64,000 nucleotides of DNA. Source: Loripinus fragilis. Lineage: Eukaryota > Mollusca > Bivalvia > Lucinida > Lucinidae. The stretch is taken from the NCBI GenBank assembly GCA_964019695.1, contig OZ026524.1:62441066-62505065 (forward strand), in the 5' to 3' direction. The position numbers were made by a program, and so were the translations under genes. Shown piece after piece: positions 56,146-64,000 of the stretch (within the stretch, counting starts at the first letter, position 1; each line of letters opens with the position of its first letter). The notes below the pieces were generated by a model, which saw nothing but the letters and a program-made list of their open reading frames with translations, did not search any database and was not told the origin of the DNA.

Positions 56146-56340
56146 CTACCGCCATAGACAGTGTGGAAACGGACAAGGGACTTTTCTACAAGGCCGTGCA
56201 TTAGGTAGTGCACTACATAATGACCAAACACAGTCAACAATGCTTAGCAGACCGTTATTGATATGCAAATGAACCAAAATGTGAATCAAAATTGTAGCCA
56301 GACCCAGTAATCGAACACTGCCATGCATAACCCGATCCAT
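56146..56340 (-). CDS. Hypothetical 64-aa Cys-rich secreted-type peptide, right copy
   Basis: The encoded peptide is identical to that at 43532-43726, with two synonymous differences (ATT/ATC for Ile27 and CGC/CGG for Arg49). It has the same hydrophobic N-terminal region and five-Cys pattern. As with the other copy, a chance frame cannot be excluded. Confidence 0.3.
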   Translation of the reverse strand: MDRVMHGSVRLLGLATILIHILVHLHINNGLLSIVDCVWSLCSALPNARPCRKVPCPFPHCLWR

Positions 56341-56383
56341 AAAGGTGAATTAATGAACAAGGTTAAGATGATGAACAATACAA

Positions 56384-56410
56384 GGGGCGTTCAATATGTA
56401 ATGAAAACAG
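56384..56410. repeat. Solitary mariner-like terminus
   Basis: GGGGCGTTCAATATGTAATG resembles the terminal sequence of mariner-group elements and begins exactly where the right arm ends. No partner terminus was found. Confidence 0.35.
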
Positions 56411-56529
56411 CCCAGTATATCCCAAAGTTTTATATTTACACCCTTCATAATTACTTTTATTTAAAGATCTGTTTCTTGGCTAACTAAATATAAAATTGCA
56501 TTTGTTGAGCTCCTTACAGTGCAGATTGC

Positions 56530-56860
56530 TAACGAGTTTCCCATTTTTGCGGGTCTCGTGCACGACTCCTGCGAGTCCAACGCGTGTGAAATTAACGCAT
56601 ATTGCTTCGCGAATACACGCACTTTTCGCGAAGTTCTTCATATGAACCAATCAGAAACGCGTGGTCCCCGCACAGGATAGCTGTCCAATCATATTACTGG
56701 TATGATCTGCGATAATCTACGCATGCCAACGCAGGGACATTTTAGCCAATAGATTTACTACTAAAGCCGTGCTGGGTATTTGAGGACATCTGGTGTTCAG
56801 GACACTACCTGTCTTTTTAATCTCTTAGCCGGTGGCAAAGTAACCATAGTAACGGCGTTT
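56530..56860. promoter_or_regulatory. Possible promoter: CpG-richer DNA, three CCAAT boxes and an X-box
   Basis: The interval is visibly richer in CG dinucleotides than its surroundings (for example CGCGTG, TTCGCGAA, CGCGAAG). It has CCAAT at 56647-56651, 56685-56689 and 56746-56750, and a full match to the RFX X-box consensus GTNRCCATRGYAAC at 56840-56853. RFX and NF-Y sites commonly occur together in animal promoters. No first exon can be assigned on either side, so the target gene is unknown. Confidence 0.35.
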
Positions 56861-58600
56861 AATTCACTGGACTGTTACAGTGTTTTATAGTGAAATAGAT
56901 TTTCGAAAAATAGTAGCATTACTGATCAGAATAGTATGCCAAACAATTTTGCGCGTGTGCATCGAACACTGATCAGAGTGTACATCAGATTTGCATCAAA
57001 TACAACAAACATAAAATAAGAATCATTTTTAATTAGTTTTATACATTTCCATAACAAATTGGATCAACGATGAAAGAAAAAAAATGTCTTGCACACCTAG
57101 ATTAGTAACACAACACGTACACAGACGCAGTCCAACCATCGCTTGACCTATGTATGGTGCTGATAAAGTATGATATATCTGTCCTACCTATCAGAATGAA
57201 CTTTGAATTCCTCATTTATAAATCGGATGGGTTTATTTTACATGTTTTATGCCGTTTGTTTTTAATTTATTGAACTTTTAGAGGAACTGTATGTGAGCGA
57301 ATAGTGAATACCCTGATTAAACACCGCGTACTAGATAAAATGCGAACCAAACCATTATGTGGCTCTTGGAGGTATTGCAAACAGCCTGGTCCCAGATCAG
57401 TCCCGACAAAATGTTCATCCTGATCTAAACATTTTGAAAATCTGGTGGTTTTACTGAAATTTTTTTGGAAGACATTTATTTTGAAGAAGTTATGAGCAGA
57501 CAACTAAACTCATGTAGAACCCATCGTTTAAAATAACAACTGATAGGCCAGTAGGCTTCGACGGCAAAAATCTGTCCAGGATTTGCAACCAGGTAAGGTT
57601 CAACCAGCCAGGTTAGCTACAGAGACTAGCTAGAATCCAGAATTTTGCATATGGCAAGTTTAAAGCTTTTGCTCTCAAGATAGCGAAAAATAAAGGCGAT
57701 TATCAGATTGCGCTGATGCGTAGGCTCTTCTGCGCCTTTGCCATTTCTTCTCTTTAACTTTATAGCCCGCTTTATAGTAGAGCCGACAGTTACCATTGCT
57801 AAAGTGACTGTATTTCACAGATTATTGAAATTATTAGTATACTGTAAATTTTATTAACTCATTTCAGCCGAATGGAATTTCCCACTCTTCTCCATTGAAT
57901 GAGTCCATTTCCGATTTAAGGGTTGTTGGATAGTAATTTTCATTTGTATTCAAGTTTAAATAGAACATTCTGTGTGCAGACAGTGGGGACCCTTATCAGA
58001 TGCCGCTTTCTGCGTTCTGTTTTCCTATGTCCCACAAAAAGGACGCTAGGCTTATATGGGTTAACGTCTAAAGTAAATGCATGCTAGTAACAGACGCGCG
58101 CGTAGATTACGTCTACACAACGCGTGCAGTCTGATAATCGCTCAGGATATTCAATGTATTCAAGTTTTAGACGAACCTTGTGTGCGCGAACAGTGAAGAC
58201 TCTAAGTAAACGCCATGTTCTGTGGTTCTGATCTTGGTCTGTGCTGTTCATCTATGTCTCACAAAAGGGACGCAGGGCTTATATGAACTGAACCTGTTTT
58301 ATTCAAAAGATAGATTTCTCGTGACGTTGGCAACTTAAAAATAGAATATTATTGGCAATGCAAGCGTCGATCCCTGGGTTAGATGTTACTGCTATAACCA
58401 TTTATTTTGGAGAAAATCAGCAGACAGCCAAACTCATGCAGAACACACCATTTCTATGCTTATGATCATTAGTTAGCATTTTGAAAGTACACAAAATAAG
58501 TATGACCTTAGCAACGAAAAAAAATACGCATTGTGAATTTGTTATTCTAAAACTAAAATGTATATTAACGTTGTCTCCGTATTTTTATCATTTTGATTGT
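56861..58600. other. Non-coding DNA with short repeats
   Basis: The interval contains a GATCTGG-type hairpin at about 57376-57440 and GCGAAAAATAAAGGCG / CGCCTTTGCC at about 57682-57742. Repeated modules with AAGGACGCTAGGCTTATAT (about 58036 and, diverged, 58267) also recur near 59447. No coding exon is recognised. Confidence 0.45.
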
Positions 58601-58679
58601 TATCAAATGGGCCTTTGAAACAATATTTCAAAATCTTTTTTTCCACTTTATTTCAGAAATACCAACACAGTGTCAAAAG

Positions 58680-59245
58680 GGGTACGAGTATGAAGGGGCT
58701 AATTTGGCCCCCTTTGGAGCCAAAAACTGAAAATTGCTTTTCACAAATTTGTTTCGGTTTATTAGAAGAGAAACTGAAGTCTAAAATTTCGGCATTTATT
58801 TAAATTTTACCGTTGCTATGGTAACAAAAATGGCCGATAAAATAGGCATAAAATTGAGAAATTGCCATTTTTGACCAAATTTAAGGCTTTTAGAGACCAA
58901 AATTTTAAGAATTAGATATCAGCACAGCTAAATACAAAAGATTTCTTTAATATGTTATGTGCCATGATAATTCTCATCCTCTGTTAAAATATCTTCTTGG
59001 TATTTGCTTGTGCTCTATGTTAATTGCTCTGTCAAACATCTCAAATTTGCTCCAAAATGGTCCATTTCCTATTTTCAGCCTATTTTGGTGGCCATTTTTG
59101 TTACCATAGCAACGGTAAAAGTCAAATTTATATCAGACTTATACACTTGGGCCAACGTTCAAATAAACTAATAAGAAGCATTTGGTGAAAAGCGAATTTC
59201 ATATTTTGGCCTCATACAGGGGGAGGGCAAAATAGCCTCTTAATG
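58680..59245. mobile_element. Palindromic element with X-box-bearing arms
   Basis: A perfect 31-bp inverted repeat (58805-58835 and 59090-59120, beginning TTTTACCGTTGCTATGG) is nested in weaker outer symmetry (GGGGCTAATTTGGCCCCC opposite GGGGGAGGGCAAAATAGCC; GCTTTTCACAAATTTG opposite GCATTTGGTGAAAAGC). It is a non-coding MITE of about 0.56 kb. Confidence 0.7.
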
Positions 59246-59267
59246 CACGTAGCTCTTTCTTACTCAA

Positions 59268-59335
59268 ACAGATGGAATCCAGATCAGTTTGACACTTTGT
59301 CGGGCCTGATCTGGATCCACACTATTTGTACCAAA
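59268..59335. repeat. GATCTGG-type hairpin
   Basis: AACAGATGGAATCCAGATCA and TGATCTGGATCCACACTATT pair around TTTGACACTTTGTCGGGCC. It is the same architecture as at 8632-8695 and 35507-35572. Confidence 0.65.
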
Positions 59336-59946
59336 ATTATCTTCACTGGCAAGTGATAATCTTAACCAATATAGGTCAATACTTATATCAATTTTACAAC
59401 GTCTGATCTGGGTATCCACTGTTTGCCGTTGCCTATATCCAATAAAAGGACGCTAGGTTTGTTTGGGTTAAACACATTCCTTAAATATAATTCAATATGC
59501 TTTTTAACCCTTTTCAGACTGATGGAATTACAGGAATTCCCCACAAAAAGCATAAAAGTCAGGATGGCCCAATGCATATATTGAGGGGTCATTGATTATA
59601 TTTGGAAATTTTGAATATTCTCACTCCTATTTATAGGACAGGTTCATTTCGGAATAAGTAATTTTGATAGCTTCAGGCAAATATATTTATAACACAATCA
59701 GCGAAGAATGTTTATTCTACTCTGTTAACCAATTTAAGCCGAATGGATATTCCCACTCTTATTAATTTGACCAGTTCAATTCCGTTTTGAGGGGTTAAAG
59801 TGGTTTTAATTTCTTTATTCAAATTTTGTAAGCAAAAAATAGAGACCCTTGTCGTAGACCACGTTTCGCGGCTTCTGATCTGGGTCCCCACCGGCCCACT
59901 GTCTGCCTATGTCCCTATATACTTATATGGGTTAAATGTTCCTATA

Positions 59947-60868
59947 TATACTTAAAGCCAAAAGTAACTTTACGCTTTGAACTAACAAATATATCTTTAC
60001 TATTTTTTGATTTGAATCAAATTAATTATTGCAATGAGTTGCTGGTATCCGCCCTAACCTAATTCACTAAAAACAACTTAGGTAAATTAATCTTCTTTCG
60101 AGTTATCTGTGCTTTCATTAAAAGCACAAAATCAGCATTTCCTCACAAAATCCAAAGTAAACCTAGGATTTGAACACCCATTTTAGGGGACATTAATTGC
60201 CCATTTAAAATACTGCAAGACATTTTGTCCCTGACGTATAGTTTGTTTTTGGCAGCATCTTAATGTTGGTTCACTTTGAAATTATCTCCCTTTGAATTGA
60301 AACAACTTTAATTCCTGCTAAAAGCTTTATCTTAGATGGCATTTGAATTTTTTAATCAACGATTTGTTGTGACTTCTGTCCTGAGTATGTGACAAGATAA
60401 TCTGATAAAAAATTCCTTTCGGTTTGGAAGAAAAACGGCAAACAATTTCTTATGGGAAATTCCATTGAAATCACTGTAAAGTTCACAAAAAGGGGTATGA
60501 CGTAAAAACCAAAATCTTATTTGTGTTATTCAAAGGGTGATTAGGGCTGATTTGAGCTTAAAACAACAATTCAATAGCCTATCTTTTTGACTGGTTCCCT
60601 AAAGTTAAAACTTGTCAAATCGCAAAGCTGCAGTAAGACATCAAAAGTGATGCATTTTGGAAAAGTTTATTTTGCCCCCCCCCCCTCCCTTGTCTCTTTC
60701 ATTAGGGCATATTGCTTGCATTTATGACAGCAAAAACATGAAATTCAAGTGTCATATGAATAGTTGATTGAACTTTAATATGAATCAAACACATATAAAA
60801 TATTACTCACCAATACCCAGAAAGGTATATATTACAACAGTGTAAAGTTACTTTAGGCTTTAAGTATA
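59947..60868. mobile_element. 922-bp TIR element
   Basis: TATACTTAAAGCCAAAAGTA (59947-59973) is mirrored at 60842-60868 over 27 bp with one mismatch. The interior includes a C-run (about 60676-60685) and no transposase. It is a non-autonomous DNA transposon. Confidence 0.8.
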
Positions 60869-61260
60869 CTTATATGAGACCAATGGAACACTTATATGAG
60901 CCCAATGGAATTGTCAATACAACTGCATACAATAAAGGCAAGATGGTGCATTATATATATTGAGGGGTCGCAGGTTATAGTTTAAAGAGATTAAACTATT
61001 CAAACTGGCATACTCAGCTACAGAGACCAGTTTTAATCAGTCTTCAAATATAGGATTTGGCCAGTTAGAGTACTAAAAATACACTAACTAGGCAACAACA
61101 AAAGAGCTGGTGAAGATGCACAGGCTGATCGTCCCCTTAGCTAAAGCCTGCGCTGTTTTCCCTGTCTACTTAAGCAGAAATTAAAACCCTGTCATATCCA
61201 CAGCACTGCAGGGATACATCGTAGGTCAAATTCTGGCACTTAAGTCCTGCTGGTAACAAG

Positions 61261-61365
61261 ACGTTTTCCCCCTAGTCGTTTTCGCCCTAGTCGTTTCGTC
61301 TCTATTTTCATTCCTAGTCGTTTAGTCGTTTCGCCTCCATACCCTAGTCGTTTCGCCCCCATTTT
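61261..61365. repeat. Degenerate tandem of CCCTAGTCGTTTCGCC
   Basis: About six imperfect copies of CTAGTCGTTT(CGCC) occur in 100 bp. I see no coding or known structural role. Confidence 0.8.
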
Positions 61366-61389
61366 TTAATTATTTATTTATCATATGTA

Positions 61390-61465
61390 GTTAGGTGGAT
61401 GGATATGACAAATAGCTAGGTGGGTGGATGGAAGGCTGGATGGATGGACGGACGGATGGAGGGAT
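61390..61465. repeat. GGAT/GGTG microsatellite
   Basis: An imperfect run of GGATGGATGG, GGTGGGTGG and GGACGGACGG is present. Confidence 0.75.
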
Positions 61466-61741
61466 ATGCAGACTAAATGAATGGGCGGGGTGTTGGTCTG
61501 ATTACCGCAGGATACCACAGGATTACCCCATGCTACCCCCGGATGCTGCAGGATACCTTTATAGATGCATGTACGTTTAATAGAAAAACATGAAGTTGCA
61601 TGGTGTATTAATTTTGAAATAATGAAAATACAAAACTTCAACTGTTTTGGTTTGTTGATAGGATCACTGGACATTTCAGCCCATAATGGTCAATGGTGAC
61701 AAACGATACTCAACTAGTAGATGTAGATAATATAAAGTCGC

Positions 61742-61915
61742 TGTGTTTTAGTGGATATATTACCCAGGGGTCCTTAGTTCGATCCCTGGCTCCTCCATTC
61801 TACCGTATGAGGCTCTATGTGGTGACCTTGTCTCCATACTCGGACCCAATACTGGATCTGAGCACCATATGACCCACTGAGCTGTTGGTGGGACGTTTAA
61901 CACAAACTCACTCAC
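61742..61915 (+). mobile_element. tRNA-derived SINE, second family
   Basis: A B box (AGTTCGATCCC, about 61777-61787) sits in a tRNA-like head (GTGTTTTAGTGGATATAT ... CCCTGGCTCC). A body ends GTTGGTGGGACGTTTAACAC AAACTCACTCACC, a tail that I associate with bivalve SINEs. Confidence 0.65.
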
Positions 61916-62171
61916 CGTCACCTTATCAGCCAGATTTCCACCGACCACCGAAGAATTTTTGATTTTTTTCTTGACACATGTATATACATCCATGCTCATT
62001 CACCTTGACTTATAACGTTCTCGCAGGTGGACACTTGTTTGACTCGTGTCAGACACGAGAAACCGGGGCTAATCTGGATGCCAAATCATTTGGCTTCTGT
62101 TACAGGAATTAAGGCGTGGGTTCCGGTATTTTCTTTGTCTTTCCCGAGGTTTGCAGTTTGTCAGACTTGGC

Positions 62172-62234
62172 GAACATTGCAGACCCAGACCAGGTGTTGC
62201 GTCGTACAGCGTCTGGTCTGACTCTATAATGTTC
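62172..62234. repeat. GATCTGG-type hairpin variant
   Basis: GAACATTGCAGACCCAGACC pairs with GTCTGGTCTGACTCTATAAT and GTTC. Related hairpins follow at about 62466-62525 and 62822-62890. Confidence 0.6.
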
Positions 62235-62821
62235 AGAGATGTGCCTTTTTGGTAAGATGGATAAAATGATATTTGCAGACAGTGATAACCAAGGTCGCAA
62301 AAGGTATAAAGTATTTGGGGAAATGCAAAGAATACGAACCCCGGTCCGACATCGCCTTGTATATTTTAGTAGGTAACATTTCATTGAAAAGGTTTGATTG
62401 CTTTCAATTTAAACTGTAAGAAATCCAGTATCATGATTTTGGATTTTAATTTTACTTCGACGATCAGCGATGGGCTCAGACGAGCCAGTGCATCTGCAAG
62501 GTCTTGCCAGAGCCTTCGCTGTTCGTATACATAAAATATGGTAGCAGATGAAGACTCAGACCAAAGATTGGCAAAACAATATTATCAAAATTGCAACCAT
62601 CAAAATTATCGACAAGCCATTAAGATAATCCACTTAACTCAACAAAAGCGATAATTGGATTATCAAAGTATGTGAACGATTATCAATTATCGATTATTGA
62701 TAGTATCGATTATCGACTGACTGAGTGTTTATTGAATGTCGCGTGCCATGAACTTGTCCGACAGTGTATATAACAAACAAACTAAATATTTTCTTTTCAC
62801 TGTAGATCATTTTTGTCTTAA

Positions 62822-62890
62822 CAAACATTGTAGACCCTGATGAAATGTCACATTATGCGGCATTTCATCTGGGTCTTCACTGTTTGCAAA
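62822..62890. repeat. GATCTGG-type hairpin variant
   Basis: CAAACATTGTAGACCCTGAT and CATCTGGGTCTTCACTGTTT pair around a nested GAAATG...CATTTC stem. Confidence 0.65.
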
Positions 62891-63099
62891 AGTACGCGTT
62901 AAGGAGTCATCAGTATATACAGATATACGCATATTGTGAAATTAAATGAGCCAGTCAATAAAAGTTTGGTACATTGTGTGAAATGTGAACGCTCAGATGA
63001 GCCTGCGGCCCGTGCATTCTCGTCAGAGTATTTGCTCGTATACATGATACAGTAAATATCTTAAAACAATTGAAAGAAGATGCCTTCAAGCATTGTTGT

Positions 63100-63240
63100 T
63101 TGCTCAACAGCTGTAGCCGCTGGATTATGCATTTGTTTGTTTGTTTTGTTGCTTAACATCCCAGTCAACAGCTATGGCCATGGGGGGACGGTCAGTTCAC
63201 CTAACCACACTTTTTTCTGGACAATCTTGAACAAGCGGTT
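63100..63240. mobile_element. Possible SINE fragment
   Basis: TTTGTTTGTTTTGTTGCTTA ACATCCCAGTCAACAG ... GGGGGGACGG resembles the tail side of the SINE at 41637-41840 at low identity. Confidence 0.4.
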
Positions 63241-63426
63241 AATTTTACAGCTCAGATATAGAAGGAGTTAGATACATGTAATTAAGCGTACAGACGCAGC
63301 TATCTAGTGGGATTATATGCTTAGGTTTTGATTTAAGTTATTTATTTTCACGCATTAATCATTAAAAAATAATTGTTAACGTCAACGCAAAAAATAGATT
63401 AAACGTTAATACAAAAATTATGAACG

Positions 63427-63560
63427 TTTTGGTCTCGTCCAACCCAAACATTGTTGTGGGTACTAAAAAGAACCGTCTCATCGAGACGGTTCTTTTGATC
63501 ACCAAAAACACCTGTTTAAATTGATAGGTAAGAATATCATTATAGTTTTATTCTCCTAAA
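63427..63560 (-). mobile_element. Hairpin MITE family A, copy 6
   Basis: This reverse-oriented copy has its palindrome at 63466-63496 (AAAAGAACCGTCTCATCGAG ACGGTTCTTTT), so the centre is CTCATCGAG instead of CTCATTGAG. Confidence 0.72.
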
Positions 63561-63674
63561 ATTCCCTTCTCTGCACCTATCATGTATTGTTTAAGCGTTC
63601 TTTAATTTATTATCATAGTGCCTCAAGGTAGCATGTAAAGAAAGATGACCCTCCATGCAAGAAAACGCGATGTT

Positions 63675-63765
63675 GTTAAATGCGAAAAACAAAGCGCAAA
63701 ACAGCCTCGCATAGGCGCAGTCTGATCTGCGCCTTCGTTATTCGCTCTATCTAAACGAGCGAGAC
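63675..63765. repeat. GCGCAGTCTGATCTGCGC-type hairpin
   Basis: GCGAAAAACAAAGCGCAAAA is mirrored by GATCTGCGCCTTCGTTATTC around CCTCGCATAGGCGCAG. It is another short hairpin of the bivalve type. Confidence 0.55.
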
Positions 63766-63929
63766 AAGAAATTTCAACATTTAAACTAGCCCCTGTAGCT
63801 GGGCATGCTGGTTTGAGCCTGGATTTGAGCTTGACCTGATAAAACACCACTGAGTCTGCGCTGTGTGAAAGATTCATATTTTTCTTTTTAGTTAATAGCT
63901 TAGCTAAGACCGAGTCTATTTCTTTATAC

Positions 63930-64000
63930 CACCCTTACTGATTTTAGCACGAAAAATCTCAGGATGTGCAAGGTCTACACTGATGTAGGTGGTATAAAAT
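63930..64000. repeat. Inverted ends TTTATACCACC / GGTGGTATAAA at window edge
   Basis: TCTTTATACCACCC at about 63932 and AGGTGGTATAAAAT at 63987-64000 are inverted. They could be the first arm of an element that continues past the window. Confidence 0.4.

Larger units (their letters stand above)
50995..56383. repeat. Right arm of the large inverted duplication
   Basis: In mirror order the arm carries the CTAGGTAGGTCTAGAGGAGG block, the second SMB exon, a TIR element, a pogo-type insertion (about 52157-55483), a palindromic MITE and the 64-codon ORF. The last matching bases are GATGAACAATAC, after which the arms diverge. The block corresponding to the left 45191-46213 insertion is absent. Confidence 0.9.

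Noticed and set aside
43491..56383. Interpretation of the inverted arms as long TIRs of one giant transposon
   Set aside because: No target duplication is visible at the outer borders, the centre has no transposase, and the arms contain a host-like spliced exon and resident MITEs. A segmental inverted duplication fits better.
61381..61674. 97-codon minus-strand frame rich in His, Pro and Ser
   Set aside because: It is the translation of a GGAT/GGTG microsatellite.
1..64000. CRISPR array, prophage or bacterial operon
   Set aside because: All coding evidence is eukaryotic (spliced exons, SINEs, LINEs). The only regular array (28.7-30.4 kb) is a simple 22-bp tandem repeat without spacers.

Overview
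The window looks like nuclear DNA of a bivalve mollusc, probably a heterodont clam or mussel. It is AT-rich, intron-rich and packed with short non-autonomous DNA transposons, tRNA-derived SINEs, degenerate L1/Tx1-like LINEs and a Penelope-like retroelement. It also carries the TCCG/GTCC-microsatellite elements and GATCTGG hairpins that I associate with bivalve genomes. The placement is inference; no species can be named from this sequence alone.

Layout. From 1 to 9906, four exons (1129-1167, 2892-2996, 4768-5011, 8175-8362, all +) encode a continuous, phase-consistent N-terminal part of Mediator subunit MED12. Its introns hold MITEs and two larger TIR elements. A 200-N assembly gap (9907-10106) follows, and no further MED12 exon is visible beyond it. 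From 10.2 to 24.6 kb there is a decayed tandem array, two truncated LINEs, a broken Penelope-like element, a dead Tc1/mariner transposase and a SINE. From 24.6 to 45.2 kb, a second gene on the minus strand is represented by three exons: a signal peptide plus somatomedin-B-like Cys-rich exon (44853-45148), a Cys-rich ectodomain exon (about 34480-35266) and a membrane-proximal exon with a hydrophobic C-terminus (26063-26980). The first two are joined by an exact splice-phase match; the third is assigned by position and character only. Its introns contain a 1.74-kb 22-bp minisatellite, a 195-bp-arm hairpin, a recent 390-bp tandem duplication and more transposons.

From 43.5 to 56.4 kb lies a large inverted duplication with roughly 2.07 kb of homologous sequence per arm. 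It carries two divergently oriented copies of the somatomedin-B first exon and two copies of a 64-codon Cys-rich ORF. Each arm was later interrupted: the left by a segment of about 1.0 kb, the right by a 3.3-kb pogo-type transposon. That transposon's transposase (HTH, DDE_1 with D-D spacing of 35, C-terminal C4HC3 PHD finger) is nearly intact but has one nonsense codon and one frameshift. From 56.4 to 64 kb there is a CpG- and CCAAT-containing possible promoter with a perfect X-box, then only repeats.

The genes do not form a visible pathway: MED12 is part of the nuclear Mediator kinase module and the other gene is a secreted or cell-surface protein. The most unusual features are the inverted duplication with its paired exons, the PHD-finger pogo element, a mariner-type MITE carrying six RFX X-box motifs, and a perfectly paired 31-bp inverted repeat that also contains X-boxes.
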